Positions 1 to 8,547 of a stretch of 54,617 bases of DNA are shown in pieces. A program made the position numbers and the translations under genes. The stretch covers positions 1 to 54,617 of the forward strand of contig NZ_FOFF01000055.1 in NCBI RefSeq assembly GCF_900110755.1. The letters run 5' to 3'. Under the pieces are notes generated by a model, which made no database searches, was not told the DNA's origin, and saw only the letters and a program-made list of their open reading frames with translations. The DNA is from Streptomyces sp. yr375. Lineage in GTDB: Bacteria; Actinomycetota; Actinomycetes; Streptomycetales; Streptomycetaceae. The stretch's first letter is position 1. Each line of letters begins with the position of its first letter.

Positions 1-1801
1 CGGAGGACTTGTTGGCCTTGGCGGCGTCCTGCTCCGTGCGGCCGGGTTCGGTCGACGTCAGGACGGTGGTGACGGCGAGCAGGACGACGGCGACGCCGGC
101 CTCGGCGAGGACCGAGCGGCGCAGGCCGAAGCGGCCCGGGTCGGAGTCCCGCAGCCGCTTCTGCCGGGTGGCGTCGACGGCGGCCTGCTGCCGGGCGAGC
201 TGCGCGGCCCGATTCTTGCCCCCGGAGCTCTTGCCCCCGGAGCTCTTGCCCCCGGAGCTCTTGCCCCCGGAGCTCTTGCCCCCGGAGCTCTTGCCCCCGG
301 AGCCGGAGCCGGAGTCGGCGGCGTTGGAACCGCTCTCGGTGTCGCCGGAGGCTGCCGTGCCGGCGTCGCTGGTCCCGGTCGCCGCTGCCGCCCCTGCCGT
401 GACGCGCTCCTTCTCGGGCGCGGCCTCGGAAGCCGTCTTGGACACCGTCTCGGACGTCGCCTTGGACACCGTCTCGGACGTCGCCTCGGACGCCGTCTCA
501 GACACTGCCTCGGGTGCGGACTCGAGTGTGGAGTCCTCGGGTGCGGAGGTCGCTGCCGTCGCCTTGGACGTCGTATCCGCCAGTTGGGCTGTCCAGCGTC
601 GGGAGATCCAGGCGATGCCGACGAGCAGTGCCACGAGCCCGATCTTGATGAGCAGCAGTTGTCCGTAGCGGGTGTCCGTGAAGGCGGACCAGGAGCCGAG
701 CTGACGCCAGGACTGGTAGACGCCGGTGGCGACCACGGTGAGGACGCTGCCGAAGGCGACCTGGGAGAAGCGGCGGACGGCCGAGCCCTCGACGGGCAGG
801 TCGGCGGGTGCCCGGTACAGCGCGACGAGGAGCGCGGTGAGTCCGCCGAGCCAGGTCGCGACCGCCAGCAGGTGCAGTACGTCGACCGGCATCGCGATGC
901 CGGGCTGCAGGCCGGTCGAGGCGTGCTCGGCCATGGCCCAGCTCGCCGCGAGCCCGGCGGCGACGACGGTGCCGCCGATCGCGAGCCCGAAGGTCAGGTC
1001 CCGCTTCTCCTCGGCCTCACGCTTGTCGTACGCGCCGAAGAGCACGGCGATGAACAGGGCCGCCGCGGCGAGGAGCAGCAGCCGGGAGACCATGGCCGCG
1101 CCGGTCTTGGTCTGGAGGACCTGCCCGAGGAGGTCGAGGTCGAAGACGTCGCCGACCTTGCCCGAGCTGGTGTAGGAGCCGCGCAGGAGCAGCAGGAACA
1201 GGGTGGCCGCGGTCATCGCGACCCAGCCGGAGACGACGAGCCGCTGCACGGCCCGCACCCCGGAGCCGCGCTGCCAGCAGGCCAGTACGAAGGCGGCCCC
1301 GCCGACCAGCACGATGAACCCGGCGTACGACATGTACCGCCCGAAGCCGTAGAGCCAGCCGACGACTCCGCCGCCGGCCCCCTGGTCGGACACCGAGACG
1401 CTGGTCTTGGAGGGCGATCCGATGGAGAAGGTGTAGGCGCCGGCGACGGGATGGCTGTCGGCGGACACCACCTGGTAGGTCACCGTGTAGGTGCCGTTGG
1501 GCAGCCCCGAGTGCAGTTGCACCGCGTACGACGTGCCGCTCGTGCCGGCGGGCTTGCCGTTGTCGACGCGGGTGCCCTTGGGGTCGAGGACGCGCAGTGA
1601 GTCGTCGTTCAGCGAGACGGTCTCGGAGAAGGTCAGCGTCACCTGGGTGGGCGCCTTGTCGACCACCACCCCCTGCGTGGGGTCGCTGCCGGTCAGCGCG
1701 GCGTGCGCGGAGGCGGGCCCGGCGCCGGCGAGCAGCGCGCCGGTGACCGCCAGGAACAGCAGCACGAGCATTCGGACGCGGGGGGCGATGGTCTGCGTCA
1801 A
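1..1801 (-). CDS. CopC-CopD fusion copper protein (3' end outside window)
   Basis: About 600 residues are visible and the reading frame runs off the left edge. The TTG start at 1801 has GGAGGG 6 nt upstream; an ATG at 1771 falls inside the signal peptide and has no such site. Residues 1-32 form a Sec signal ending ASA, so mature protein begins with His33 (AHAAL), the usual first Cu(II) ligand of CopC. A second conserved His lies in ADSHPVAGAYTF. The CopC beta-barrel is followed by about eight membrane segments of the CopD type, an Ala/Ser/Thr/Glu-rich stretch, six SGGKS repeats and a further membrane segment (AGVAVVLLAVTTV). By family knowledge the protein binds periplasmic-side copper and moves it across or to the membrane. 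In S. lividans the corresponding gene sits between ECuC and the peroxidase gene dtpA, so dtpA is expected just left of the window (inference). Confidence 0.9.
   Translation of the reverse strand, partial: MTQTIAPRVRMLVLLFLAVTGALLAGAGPASAHAALTGSDPTQGVVVDKAPTQVTLTFSETVSLNDDSLRVLDPKGTRVDNGKPAGTSGTSYAVQLHSGLPNGTYTVTYQVVSADSHPVAGAYTFSIGSPSKTSVSVSDQGAGGGVVGWLYGFGRYMSYAGFIVLVGGAAFVLACWQRGSGVRAVQRLVVSGWVAMTAATLFLLLLRGSYTSSGKVGDVFDLDLLGQVLQTKTGAAMVSRLLLLAAAALFIAVLFGAYDKREAEEKRDLTFGLAIGGTVVAAGLAASWAMAEHASTGLQPGIAMPVDVLHLLAVATWLGGLTALLVALYRAPADLPVEGSAVRRFSQVAFGSVLTVVATGVYQSWRQLGSWSAFTDTRYGQLLLIKIGLVALLVGIAWISRRWTAQLADTTSKATAATSAPEDSTLESAPEAVSETASEATSETVSKATSETVSKTASEAAPEKERVTAGAAAATGTSDAGTAASGDTESGSNAADSGSGSGGKSSGGKSSGGKSSGGKSSGGKSSGGKNRAAQLARQQAAVDATRQKRLRDSDPGRFGLRRSVLAEAGVAVVLLAVTTVLTSTEPGRTEQDAAKANKSS
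216..305 (-). repeat. 15-nt tandem repeat encoding SGGKS units
   Basis: Five identical 15-nt units and one variant lie in frame inside the CopCD gene and encode consecutive SGGKS pentapeptides around residues 499-528. Copy-number change would keep the frame. The Lys/Gly/Ser-rich segment lies between membrane parts of the protein and is probably a flexible linker. Confidence 0.9.
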
Positions 1802-1877
1802 GGTGGTCCCTCCCTCAAGGGTCAGGGGTCAGTCGTCTGTGGTCTGTGGTCTGTGGTCTGTGGTCTGTTGTGAGTGG

Positions 1878-2366
1878 TCAGTTGCCGGTCTTCGGGTTGT
1901 ACGTGGCGGACTCCACCGGAATCTCGACCTTGACGGGGTCGGATGTGGCGAAGTGCAGCTCGACGGTGACCGTCTCGCCCTGCACCGGCTTGCTCTTCAG
2001 CTTCTCCAACATCAGATGGTTCCCGCCGCTCTTGAACACGAGTTGACCGTGTGCGGGCACATCGAGGGCCTTGACCTCCTGCATCGACGACCCGACGGTC
2101 TCATGGAGGGTGACGCTGCCCGCCGCCGTACTGGTCACGGAGGTCAGCTCGACCTTCGTACCGCCCTTGTTGACGATGGTGAGGAAACCGGCGGCCATGG
2201 TGTCGGAGACGGGCTGCGGTATGTAGGCGGACTCGACGGACAGTTCCGCCTTGCCGCCGGAGGTGCCGCCGGAACCCGGACCGCAGCCGGTCAGGAGCAC
2301 GGAGCCGGCGATCACGGCGCTGGTCACCGCGGTGGTCAGGGCGGTGGTCCGCACGGGGTGCCTCAC
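1878..2366 (-). CDS. ecuC: PCuAC-type extracytoplasmic copper chaperone (ECuC)
   Basis: 162 residues. The GTG start at 2366 overlaps the sco stop codon (GTGA), so the two genes are translationally coupled; the frame stays open further upstream, but that part is the antisense-style shadow of sco. A lipoprotein signal (LLTGC, Cys28) anchors it outside the membrane. The DUF461/PCuAC fold is shown by the copper motif: His in TLHETV, Met in SSMQEV and the HxM pair in GGNHLMLEKL. By family knowledge it binds Cu(I)/Cu(II) and passes it to Sco or to cuproenzymes. Position between sco and copCD matches the S. lividans sco-ecuC locus, where the pair serves copper-dependent morphological development. 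Gene name is assigned by this synteny. Confidence 0.9.
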   Translation of the reverse strand: MRHPVRTTALTTAVTSAVIAGSVLLTGCGPGSGGTSGGKAELSVESAYIPQPVSDTMAAGFLTIVNKGGTKVELTSVTSTAAGSVTLHETVGSSMQEVKALDVPAHGQLVFKSGGNHLMLEKLKSKPVQGETVTVELHFATSDPVKVEIPVESATYNPKTGN

Positions 2367-3016
2367 GGGTTCTCGCCCTTGACGATCTTGGGGAGGTCCT
2401 TGGTGTAGTCGTCGACCGTGGCCTCCTCGCCGTACAGGAGGTATCCCCCGTTCGTCTTCGGGGAGAAGGCGACGACCTGGGTGCCGTGGGTGGAGACGAT
2501 CTTGCCGTTCTTGTCCTTGTGCGGCGCCTCGACGGAGATGCCGAGGGTGCGGGCGGCGGCCTGGATGGTGGCGAACTTCCCCGACAGGCCGACGACCTGG
2601 GGGTCGATGCCCTTGAGCCACTTGCCGAGCGCGGCCGGGGTGTCACGGTCCGGGTCGGTGGTGACGAACACGATGCGCAGTTCGTCCTGTTCGGCCTTGG
2701 GCAACTGCTTCTTGGCGACGGCGATGTTGCTCATCGTCAGCGGGCAGACGTCCGGGCAGTTGGTGTAGCCGAAGTAGATCAGCGTGGGGTGGCCGGCGGT
2801 CTCCTTGCGGAGGTCGTACGGCTTGCCCTGGGTGTCGGTGAGGACCAGGTCGGGCTTGGTGAAGGGCTGGTCGAGCACGGTCGCGGCCTGCTGCGAGGTG
2901 TCCCCGGAGACGACGGCGACGGCGCTGCCGCCGTCACTGTCGCCGCTGCCGCAGGCGGAGAGGGTGAGGGTGGCGGCGGCGAGCAGCGCGGCCACGGCGA
3001 ACGTCTTCTTGCGCAT
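2363..3016 (-). CDS. sco: Sco1/SenC-type copper metallochaperone lipoprotein
   Basis: 217 residues. Residues 1-22 are a lipoprotein signal with lipobox LSAC (Cys22). The thioredoxin-like Sco domain carries the copper ligands CPDVC (Cys87/Cys91) in GYTNCPDVCPLTM and the third ligand His in STHGTQVV. By family knowledge it loads copper into the CuA site of cytochrome c oxidase or, in S. lividans, supports extracellular cuproenzymes and development. It starts at ATG 3016 with only a weak GGGA upstream. Its stop codon overlaps the ecuC start. The 158-nt spacer from ycnI holds a short GGGGTC/GACCCC inverted repeat (3071-3087), so partial termination or a separate promoter before sco is possible. 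Confidence 0.93.
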   Translation of the reverse strand: MRKKTFAVAALLAAATLTLSACGSGDSDGGSAVAVVSGDTSQQAATVLDQPFTKPDLVLTDTQGKPYDLRKETAGHPTLIYFGYTNCPDVCPLTMSNIAVAKKQLPKAEQDELRIVFVTTDPDRDTPAALGKWLKGIDPQVVGLSGKFATIQAAARTLGISVEAPHKDKNGKIVSTHGTQVVAFSPKTNGGYLLYGEEATVDDYTKDLPKIVKGENP

Positions 3017-3174
3017 AGAGGAATGTCCCAGATGTATTAAATCCGGCGCGCACCGGGGTCCTGCGGCCCGGGGGTCCCACAGACCCCGAGGTACGGAGGG
3101 GTGAAGGGGCGTAGGGGCCGGGGTCCCGGTGCGCGCGCGGCGGTCGAGCAGGGTGCGGATCGGGGTGCGACGGA

Positions 3175-3936
3175 TCAGGCTTCGGTCGTCGTCCGACGGC
3201 GGCCGGCGAGCACGCCGTACGCCACACCGGCGGCGCCGACGACGATGCCGACCACGCCGAGGACCCGGGCGGTGGTGTCACTGCCGCCGTCGGAGTCGGA
3301 GGCGGTCTCGGTCGTCGCGGCGGTCGCCTTGGCGTCGTCGGAGGTGTCGGAGACGTCCTCGGCGCTCGTGCCGTGGTGGCCGCCCTCGGAGGCGGCGGCC
3401 AGGGTCAGCACCGGGGCCGGGTTCTCCGGCTCCTCCGCGCCGTCCTCCTGGACCTCGATCCAGCGCACGACCTCCTTGTTGGAGTACGTCTGGATCGCCT
3501 TGAAGACGAGTTCGTCGGCGTCCTCGGGCAGCGCGCCGACGGAGACCGGGAACTTCTGGAAGTAGCCGGTCTCGATGCCCTTGCCGGTGGCGGTCCAGGT
3601 GATCTTGGAGACGGCCTCGGAGATCTGCTTGCCGTGCACCGTGATGGGCTTGGCGAGCTTCGCCTTGGTGACGTCGATCTTCCAGCCGTTGATCGGCTCC
3701 GGCATCGCGGAGGCCAGCGGGTGGTCGGTCGGGAAGTTGACCTCGAGCTTGGTGGTCGAGGCGTCGTCCCGCTCGTTGGGGACCTTGAAGTCGACGACCG
3801 CGTAGCCGCCCTTGGCGGCGGTGCCCTCGGCGGCGACGCTGACGTGCGCGAGGGCGGGCGAGGAGAGGACGAGGACGGCACAGCCGGCGACGGCGGCGGT
3901 GGCGGCGACGCGGGAGGCGATACGAGAGGTCTTCAT
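3175..3936 (-). CDS. YcnI-family (DUF1775) copper-binding membrane-anchored protein
   Basis: 253 residues from ATG 3936; a GTG at 3948 is the alternative start, but the ATG gives a standard signal peptide (MKTSRIASR, hydrophobic core, ALA). Mature protein begins with His (ALAHVSV), which in YcnI coordinates Cu(II) together with a conserved Trp. The DUF1775 domain covers roughly residues 30-170 (VPNERDDASTTKLEVNFP, WKIDVTKAKL). An acidic Ser/Thr linker follows, then one C-terminal membrane helix and a basic RRRTTTEA tail, giving type I topology. It precedes sco on the same strand and belongs to the copper locus, probably capturing copper at the outer membrane face. A short His pair (GGHHG) in the linker may add metal affinity. 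Confidence 0.9.
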   Translation of the reverse strand: MKTSRIASRVAATAAVAGCAVLVLSSPALAHVSVAAEGTAAKGGYAVVDFKVPNERDDASTTKLEVNFPTDHPLASAMPEPINGWKIDVTKAKLAKPITVHGKQISEAVSKITWTATGKGIETGYFQKFPVSVGALPEDADELVFKAIQTYSNKEVVRWIEVQEDGAEEPENPAPVLTLAAASEGGHHGTSAEDVSDTSDDAKATAATTETASDSDGGSDTTARVLGVVGIVVGAAGVAYGVLAGRRRTTTEA

Positions 3937-4122
3937 GACGGCGAGCACTCCACTCTCAGTGATTCAGAGAATCGGAAATTCAGCGATGCATTGATGCATT
4001 GACGCAGCGAGTTCTGCGGGTGAGGAGAGGCGTGTGCACGGTGGTGATGGCGGTGCGCACGCGCGCGTGCCGCACGACGACGGCCGTCCCCCCCCGTGAG
4101 GTGGAGTGCTGGTCGTGTCGCG

Positions 4123-4995
4123 TCAGGCAGCGAGGACGAGAGCGGCTACGGCCGGTGGGCCTCGTCTGATCACCGAGTGCTGAAGTGCGGTGGTGCGGGG
4201 TACGGCGGGTGCGTCCGGGGCGGGGTGCGGGACGCGCGGTCCCGCACCGGGCGCGGCGGGCAGCCCCGCGAGCAGGGCGCGCACCAGTGCGAGCGCCCCG
4301 CGCAGGGATCGTACGAGCGCCCTCTCGGCGACGCCGTGCGCCGACAGGGCGAGCAGCCGCAGTAGGGCCGTGTCGCCGCGCCGCAGCAGCCATCCGGCGG
4401 CGAGGGCGGCGAGGACGTGACCGAGCAGCATGGGCAGGGACGGCAGCAGGGACATCGACGAGTCGGCGGTGGACAGGGCGTCCGCCGGATGGTGCGAGCC
4501 GATCCCGCCCGTCCCACCCCCCATCCCGCTCATGCCACCCATGCCGTTCATCCCGCTCATGTCGGTGCCGGCACCGGCCTGGGGGTAGAGCCGCGCGTCG
4601 ACGAGCAACTTCTGGGCCTGGGCGGGGCTGATCACCGCCGCCGAGGCCCCGCACACCAGCCGGGCGGCCCGTTCGACGAGCGTGGCGTCGGAGACGGATG
4701 TGGCGGAGACGGCGGCCGAGGTGGTGTGCTGGCCGAGTCCGAACAGCGTGTGCAGCACGGTCTGGCCGAGTGCGAGGAGCGCCGCGATGCCCGGCAGGGA
4801 ACGCGCGCGTCCGGCGAGCGGCACCACGACCGCGAGGGCGCCCAGGAATCCCGCGCCCAGCGTCCACAGCGGAACCGTGGCGCAGGAGGCCATGGTGTGC
4901 CCGGCGGCGGCCAGCACGACGCAGACCGCGGCGAACATCGTGGCCCGCAGCAGCCGTAGATCGCGTCCCGAGCGCTCACCTTGGGGGGCAGTCAT
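4123..4995 (-). CDS. Methionine-rich multi-pass membrane protein of the copper locus
   Basis: 290 residues; I cannot name a family with certainty. Hydrophobic helices occur near residues 18-38, 40-62 and 66-90, then at 185-210 and 225-250. Between them, around residues 143-165, is a Met/Gly cluster (DMSGMNGMGGMSGMGGG) followed by HH, a composition typical of Cu(I)-binding loops. A Cys and several Met/His residues lie in the first helices. Location directly upstream of ycnI on the same strand (187-nt gap) suggests a copper role. Start ATG 4995 has no strong Shine-Dalgarno site. The last 60 residues are Ala/Pro/Arg-rich and may be disordered. Confidence 0.72.
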   Translation of the reverse strand: MTAPQGERSGRDLRLLRATMFAAVCVVLAAAGHTMASCATVPLWTLGAGFLGALAVVVPLAGRARSLPGIAALLALGQTVLHTLFGLGQHTTSAAVSATSVSDATLVERAARLVCGASAAVISPAQAQKLLVDARLYPQAGAGTDMSGMNGMGGMSGMGGGTGGIGSHHPADALSTADSSMSLLPSLPMLLGHVLAALAAGWLLRRGDTALLRLLALSAHGVAERALVRSLRGALALVRALLAGLPAAPGAGPRVPHPAPDAPAVPRTTALQHSVIRRGPPAVAALVLAA

Positions 4996-5042
4996 GGCGG
5001 GCTCATCATCGCACTGGCCTTACCGCGGTCATACGGCAGGTC

Positions 5043-5058
5043 CACAAGGTTCCTTGTG
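5043..5058. promoter_or_regulatory. Palindrome CACAAGG-TT-CCTTGTG in a divergent promoter region
   Basis: Perfect 7-bp arms separated by two bases, located in the 292-nt gap between the divergent genes at 4995 (minus) and 5288 (plus). It has the size and symmetry of a dimeric repressor site. The binding protein is unknown, and I saw no clear second copy in the window. Confidence 0.4.
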
Positions 5059-5287
5059 ATGCGGAAGATCACCTTCTGTGCCTGACTGATGAGTTCTCAT
5101 CCATTCTGATTGGGGCTGATCAGAACTGGTGGGACCGGTACGACTGGTGCTCCTGGGTCCCACATACACCGATTCTGAGCCTGCGTGCATCCCCCACATG
5201 GGCGGCATCACGCGGAATTCGTGCTTACGCACGGCCATGGGCGGCAATACGTATCGGTATGTCGAGCCGCGGCCAGGAGGCTGGAGC

Positions 5288-5815
<528 letters not shown>

Positions 5816-5989
5816 CGGCGACGGCGGTGGCCGGGTGTGGTGAGCCCCGCCCGGTCCCCGGCCGGGTCGCCGCCCAAGCTTGCGGCGACGCGAGCTCAAC
5901 TCTCCTCCACCGGCGAGCCCGACCGCGGGAGCTGCCGCTCACCGACATCGACGTTCGTCTCAAAACCTCTCTCCCCACTTAAATCACTT

Positions 5990-6010
5990 GGTGCTAGCGT
6001 CACTAGCACC
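5990..6010. promoter_or_regulatory. GntR operator GGTGCTAG-N5-CTAGCACC touching the start codon
   Basis: Perfect 8-bp inverted arms (5990-5997 and 6003-6010) with spacer CGTCA end at the base before ATG 6011. There is no Shine-Dalgarno sequence between operator and start, so the mRNA is probably leaderless and a bound regulator would cover the transcription start. Symmetry and position point to autoregulation. Confidence 0.75.
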
Positions 6011-6358
6011 ATGCTGTTGAGACTGAACACCGCGGACAGTCGCCCCCTGCACGAGCAGGTTGCCGGCGCGATCCGGCGCGCCATCGCCGAGGGCGAGTGC
6101 GGGCCGGGAGACCGCCTTCCCCCGGCCCGAGACCTTTCCCAGGCCCTGGACGTGAACGTCAACACGGTTTTACGGGGTCTTCGCGCACTGCGCGACGAAG
6201 GGGTGCTGGAGTTCCGGCGCGGTCGGGGCGTGACGGTGGCCGACGGGGCTGACCAGCGCTCCGTCCTGCTGGACCGCGTACGCGACCTGGTGACCGAAGC
6301 GGCGCACCTCGGCTACGGCAAGGACGACCTCATCGACATGATCAGGGGGATCTCGTGA
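6011..6358 (+). CDS. GntR-family (YtrA-type) transcriptional regulator
   Basis: 115 residues. Start ATG 6011 follows the operator directly; the longer frame upstream is not credible because it would run through the operator. Residues about 8-75 form the GntR winged helix (LHEQVAGAIRRAIAEG, LPPARDLSQALDVNVNTVL, EGVLEFRRGRGVTV). The remaining 40 residues form the short helical dimer module of the YtrA subfamily, too small to bind a metabolite. YtrA regulators usually control adjacent membrane transport genes, and here the stop codon overlaps the start of a DUF1648 membrane protein. The two genes look like a self-contained cassette inserted behind the ATPase gene. Confidence 0.92.
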   Translation: MLLRLNTADSRPLHEQVAGAIRRAIAEGECGPGDRLPPARDLSQALDVNVNTVLRGLRALRDEGVLEFRRGRGVTVADGADQRSVLLDRVRDLVTEAAHLGYGKDDLIDMIRGIS

Positions 6359-7335
6359 CCGACCAGGCGCGTAGGAGCGGGGCGGTGTGGGGCGCCGTCG
6401 GCTGGGGCGTCGGCGTCCTGGCGCTGTTGGTGGGGCTGCCGTTGGCCGCGAGCGGCCGGCTCCCGGACCGGCTGGCGACCCACTGGGGCGCAGGCTCGGG
6501 CCGGCCCGACGGCTCCATGCCGCTCTGGGCCGCCGCAATGTTCCCCGCGCTGATCTGGGGTGTTCTGGCAGTCGTCGTCATGCTGACGTTGCGCCGGACG
6601 TGGGCCGGTGGCGCGGTGCCGGGGTGGGCGGTCGCGAGCCTCGGGTTCGGCGGTGTGACGCTGCTCGGCGGGCAGGCATCGATCGTACGGGCGAATCTGG
6701 ACCGCGCGGACTGGCATGAAGCGGGATCGGTGACGAGCGGGGTCGTGGGCACGCTCGTCGTGGCGGCGACGGTTGGGGCGTTCGGCCTGCTGGCCGCGCG
6801 CCGGGCACCGGCCGAGCCCCGGCCCGAGGCGGACGTCCCGACCCTGGACATTCCCGCCGGGCAACGGGTCGTATGGCTCGCACGCACGTCGAACTCCTGG
6901 CTTCAAGCGCTCGCCGCACTGACCGGGCTGCTCGCGATCGCCGTCGGCGTGGCGGCGCTCGCGGGCCTGACGGACCTTCCGTTCCTGCTGGCGGCCACGC
7001 CGTTCGCCCTCGCTAGCGTGCTCGTCCTCGGCTGCTCCTCGGTGCAGGTGCGGGTCAGCGAGCGGGGGCTGGTCGTTGCCTTCGGCCCCTTGGGCTGGCC
7101 CACACGGCGCTGGGCCGCCGAGGACGTCGAGTCGGCACGCGTCGAGAGCCGCACGCCCGCCCAGGTCGGCGGCTGGGGCTACCGACTGAGCGGACTGGGA
7201 ACCACTGTGCTGCTGCGCGGCGGCGAGTGTTTGGTCATCCACCCCTCGAAGGGCAGGGAATTCGCAGTGAGCGTGGACGACGCCGAACGAGGAGCCGCCC
7301 TTCTGAACTCCTTGAGCGCCCGGCACACAGGGTGA
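6355..7335 (+). CDS. DUF1648 / SdpI-like integral membrane protein
   Basis: 326 residues. GTG 6355 overlaps the GntR stop (GTGA), so it is translationally coupled. Helices lie near residues 12-32, 55-78, 87-108, 124-146, 185-205 and 210-232. The DUF1648 signature is seen in LPDRLATHWGAGSGRPDG between helices 1 and 2. The C-terminal 95 residues form a soluble domain (VSERGLVVAFGPLGWPTRRW) resembling PH-like modules of bacterial membrane proteins. Paired GntR/DUF1648 genes are common in Firmicutes and actinobacteria; SdpI itself confers immunity to a toxin, but no substrate can be assigned here. Confidence 0.85.
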   Translation: MTDQARRSGAVWGAVGWGVGVLALLVGLPLAASGRLPDRLATHWGAGSGRPDGSMPLWAAAMFPALIWGVLAVVVMLTLRRTWAGGAVPGWAVASLGFGGVTLLGGQASIVRANLDRADWHEAGSVTSGVVGTLVVAATVGAFGLLAARRAPAEPRPEADVPTLDIPAGQRVVWLARTSNSWLQALAALTGLLAIAVGVAALAGLTDLPFLLAATPFALASVLVLGCSSVQVRVSERGLVVAFGPLGWPTRRWAAEDVESARVESRTPAQVGGWGYRLSGLGTTVLLRGGECLVIHPSKGREFAVSVDDAERGAALLNSLSARHTG

Positions 7336-7467
7336 AGGAACCGTCGGCTTGACGCAGGAGAAACCGATGCCGTGGGCCTGGTGCGCCCCCCTGCGCGAGG
7401 CGCACACCCCGGAGACGCCGGCGCCCGGGAGCAGCCCCCCCACCCCAACCCCCACCCCCTCGTCATT

Positions 7468-7510
7468 TGATGCTCAAGTGCCCAAGGACGCGCCCCTGAT
7501 CGCCGTCTGA
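7468..7510 (+). pseudogene. Vestigial 3' end of the RsbW-like ATPase gene
   Basis: The stretch begins GATGCTCAAGTG, continues with AAGGACGCGCC and ends in a stop codon. It aligns with 5773-5815, the last codons of the ATPase gene (KMLKWRKDAPLMAV), including the stop position. One base is missing, which breaks the frame. No other part of that gene is seen nearby. I read it as the original terminus, cut off when the GntR/DUF1648 cassette was inserted. Confidence 0.7.
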
Positions 7511-7600
7511 GGGGCTTTCAGGGTGTTGCCCGGTCGGCTCACAGGCTGCTCTCAGCGTTCCCTCATGCCGTGCACTGGTGGTGTTCATACCGTCGCGTTC

Positions 7601-7717
7601 ATGACGGGAATTCACCAGGACCCCAGCAGCACCCGGCGGCGCGCCCTCGTGGTGGCCGGTGGCACGGTCGCGGTCGGCGGTGCGCCCAGCGACACCCCGT
7701 CAGGGGCGCAGTCATGA
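7601..7717 (+). pseudogene. 38-codon frame resembling a Tat signal peptide, coupled to the next gene
   Basis: ATG 7601 opens a 38-codon frame: hydrophilic start, STRRRALVVAGG twin-arginine-like stretch, short hydrophobic run, then an unrelated polar tail. The stop overlaps the ATG of the citG-like gene (ATGA). Similar N termini occur in secreted Rieske-type and other cofactor proteins of Streptomyces, so it may be the remnant of a larger exported protein after deletion. It could still be translated as a short leader feeding ribosomes into citG. Confidence 0.45.
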
Positions 7718-8547
7718 CGACTCGGGTGGACGAGGAGCTCGCGCAGGTCGCGGTGGCCGCGCTGACCGGTCAACTGGCGCTGGCTCCCAAGCCGGGCCTG
7801 CCCGACCCCCGTGACCTGGCCGCCCGCGTCACCCGCAGGGACCACTGCGGGCTGCGCTGGTCGGCCAAGGCGCTCGCGCCCGGCCTCGCGGCGATGGCCG
7901 CGGCCGCCCGCCGCACCGGTGAGCCCACGCCCCGGCTCCGCGCGGAACTCGGCGCGATCGGGCGCTGCACCGAGCACTCGGTGGGCCTCGCCGGCGGCGG
8001 GCACCGGGGCGCGCTGTGGACGCTCGGCCTGCTCGTCGCGGCGGCCGCCCTCGAACCCCGCGCGCGGGGCGTCGAGGTCGCCGCGACCGCCAAGCGGATC
8101 GCCGCCCACCCCGACCGGGGCGCCCCACGCCGGCCCTCGCGGGGCGCGACCGTCTCGGCGAAGTACGGCGCGGCCGGCGCCCGCGGCGAGGCCCGCGCCG
8201 GATTCCCGCACGTACGACGGGCCCTGGACGCGCTCGGCGCGGCCCGCTCGGCCGGCGCGGACGAACCCGACGCCCGGCTCGACGCCCTGCTCACCGTGAT
8301 GTCCACGCTCCAGGACACCGAACTCCTGCACACCGCAGGCCCGCTGGGCCTGCGCCACGTACAGGCCGGTGCCCGCACCGTCCTGGAGGCGGGCGGCACG
8401 GCGACCCCGGCGGGCCGCAAGGCCCTCGCCGACCTCGACACCGACCTCCACACGCGCGCGTGGAGCCCCCGCGGCAGCGCCGGCCTCCTGGCAGGCGCCC
8501 TGTTCGTGGACGCCCTCCCGAGGCCGGCCCGTCAGTCCGTCGGCTAG
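7714..8547 (+). CDS. Triphosphoribosyl-dephospho-CoA synthase family (CitG/MdcB-like)
   Basis: 277 residues from ATG 7714. Family motifs are the N-terminal EVAAKPGL-like stretch (APKPGLPDPRD), GALWTLGLLVAAA, and KYGAAGARGEARAGFP, followed by the DTELLHTAGP segment corresponding to DTNLLHRGG. CitG makes the 2'-(5''-triphosphoribosyl)-3'-dephospho-CoA precursor of the prosthetic group of citrate or malonate decarboxylase systems. No acyl-carrier or lyase subunit genes are in the window, so the present substrate is uncertain and it may be an orphan or repurposed family member. Stop codon abuts, with no gap, the stop of the convergent pepP gene. Confidence 0.8.
   Translation: MTTRVDEELAQVAVAALTGQLALAPKPGLPDPRDLAARVTRRDHCGLRWSAKALAPGLAAMAAAARRTGEPTPRLRAELGAIGRCTEHSVGLAGGGHRGALWTLGLLVAAAALEPRARGVEVAATAKRIAAHPDRGAPRRPSRGATVSAKYGAAGARGEARAGFPHVRRALDALGAARSAGADEPDARLDALLTVMSTLQDTELLHTAGPLGLRHVQAGARTVLEAGGTATPAGRKALADLDTDLHTRAWSPRGSAGLLAGALFVDALPRPARQSVG

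Noticed and set aside
216..305. Regular repeats suggesting a CRISPR array
   Set aside because: Units are contiguous 15-mers in a coding frame with no spacers; the same holds for the repeats at 5585, 35588, 36437 and 37703. No CRISPR array is seen in the window.
584..1600. 338-codon plus-strand frame at the left edge
   Set aside because: Antisense to the CopCD gene, which has signal peptide, His ligands and membrane helices.
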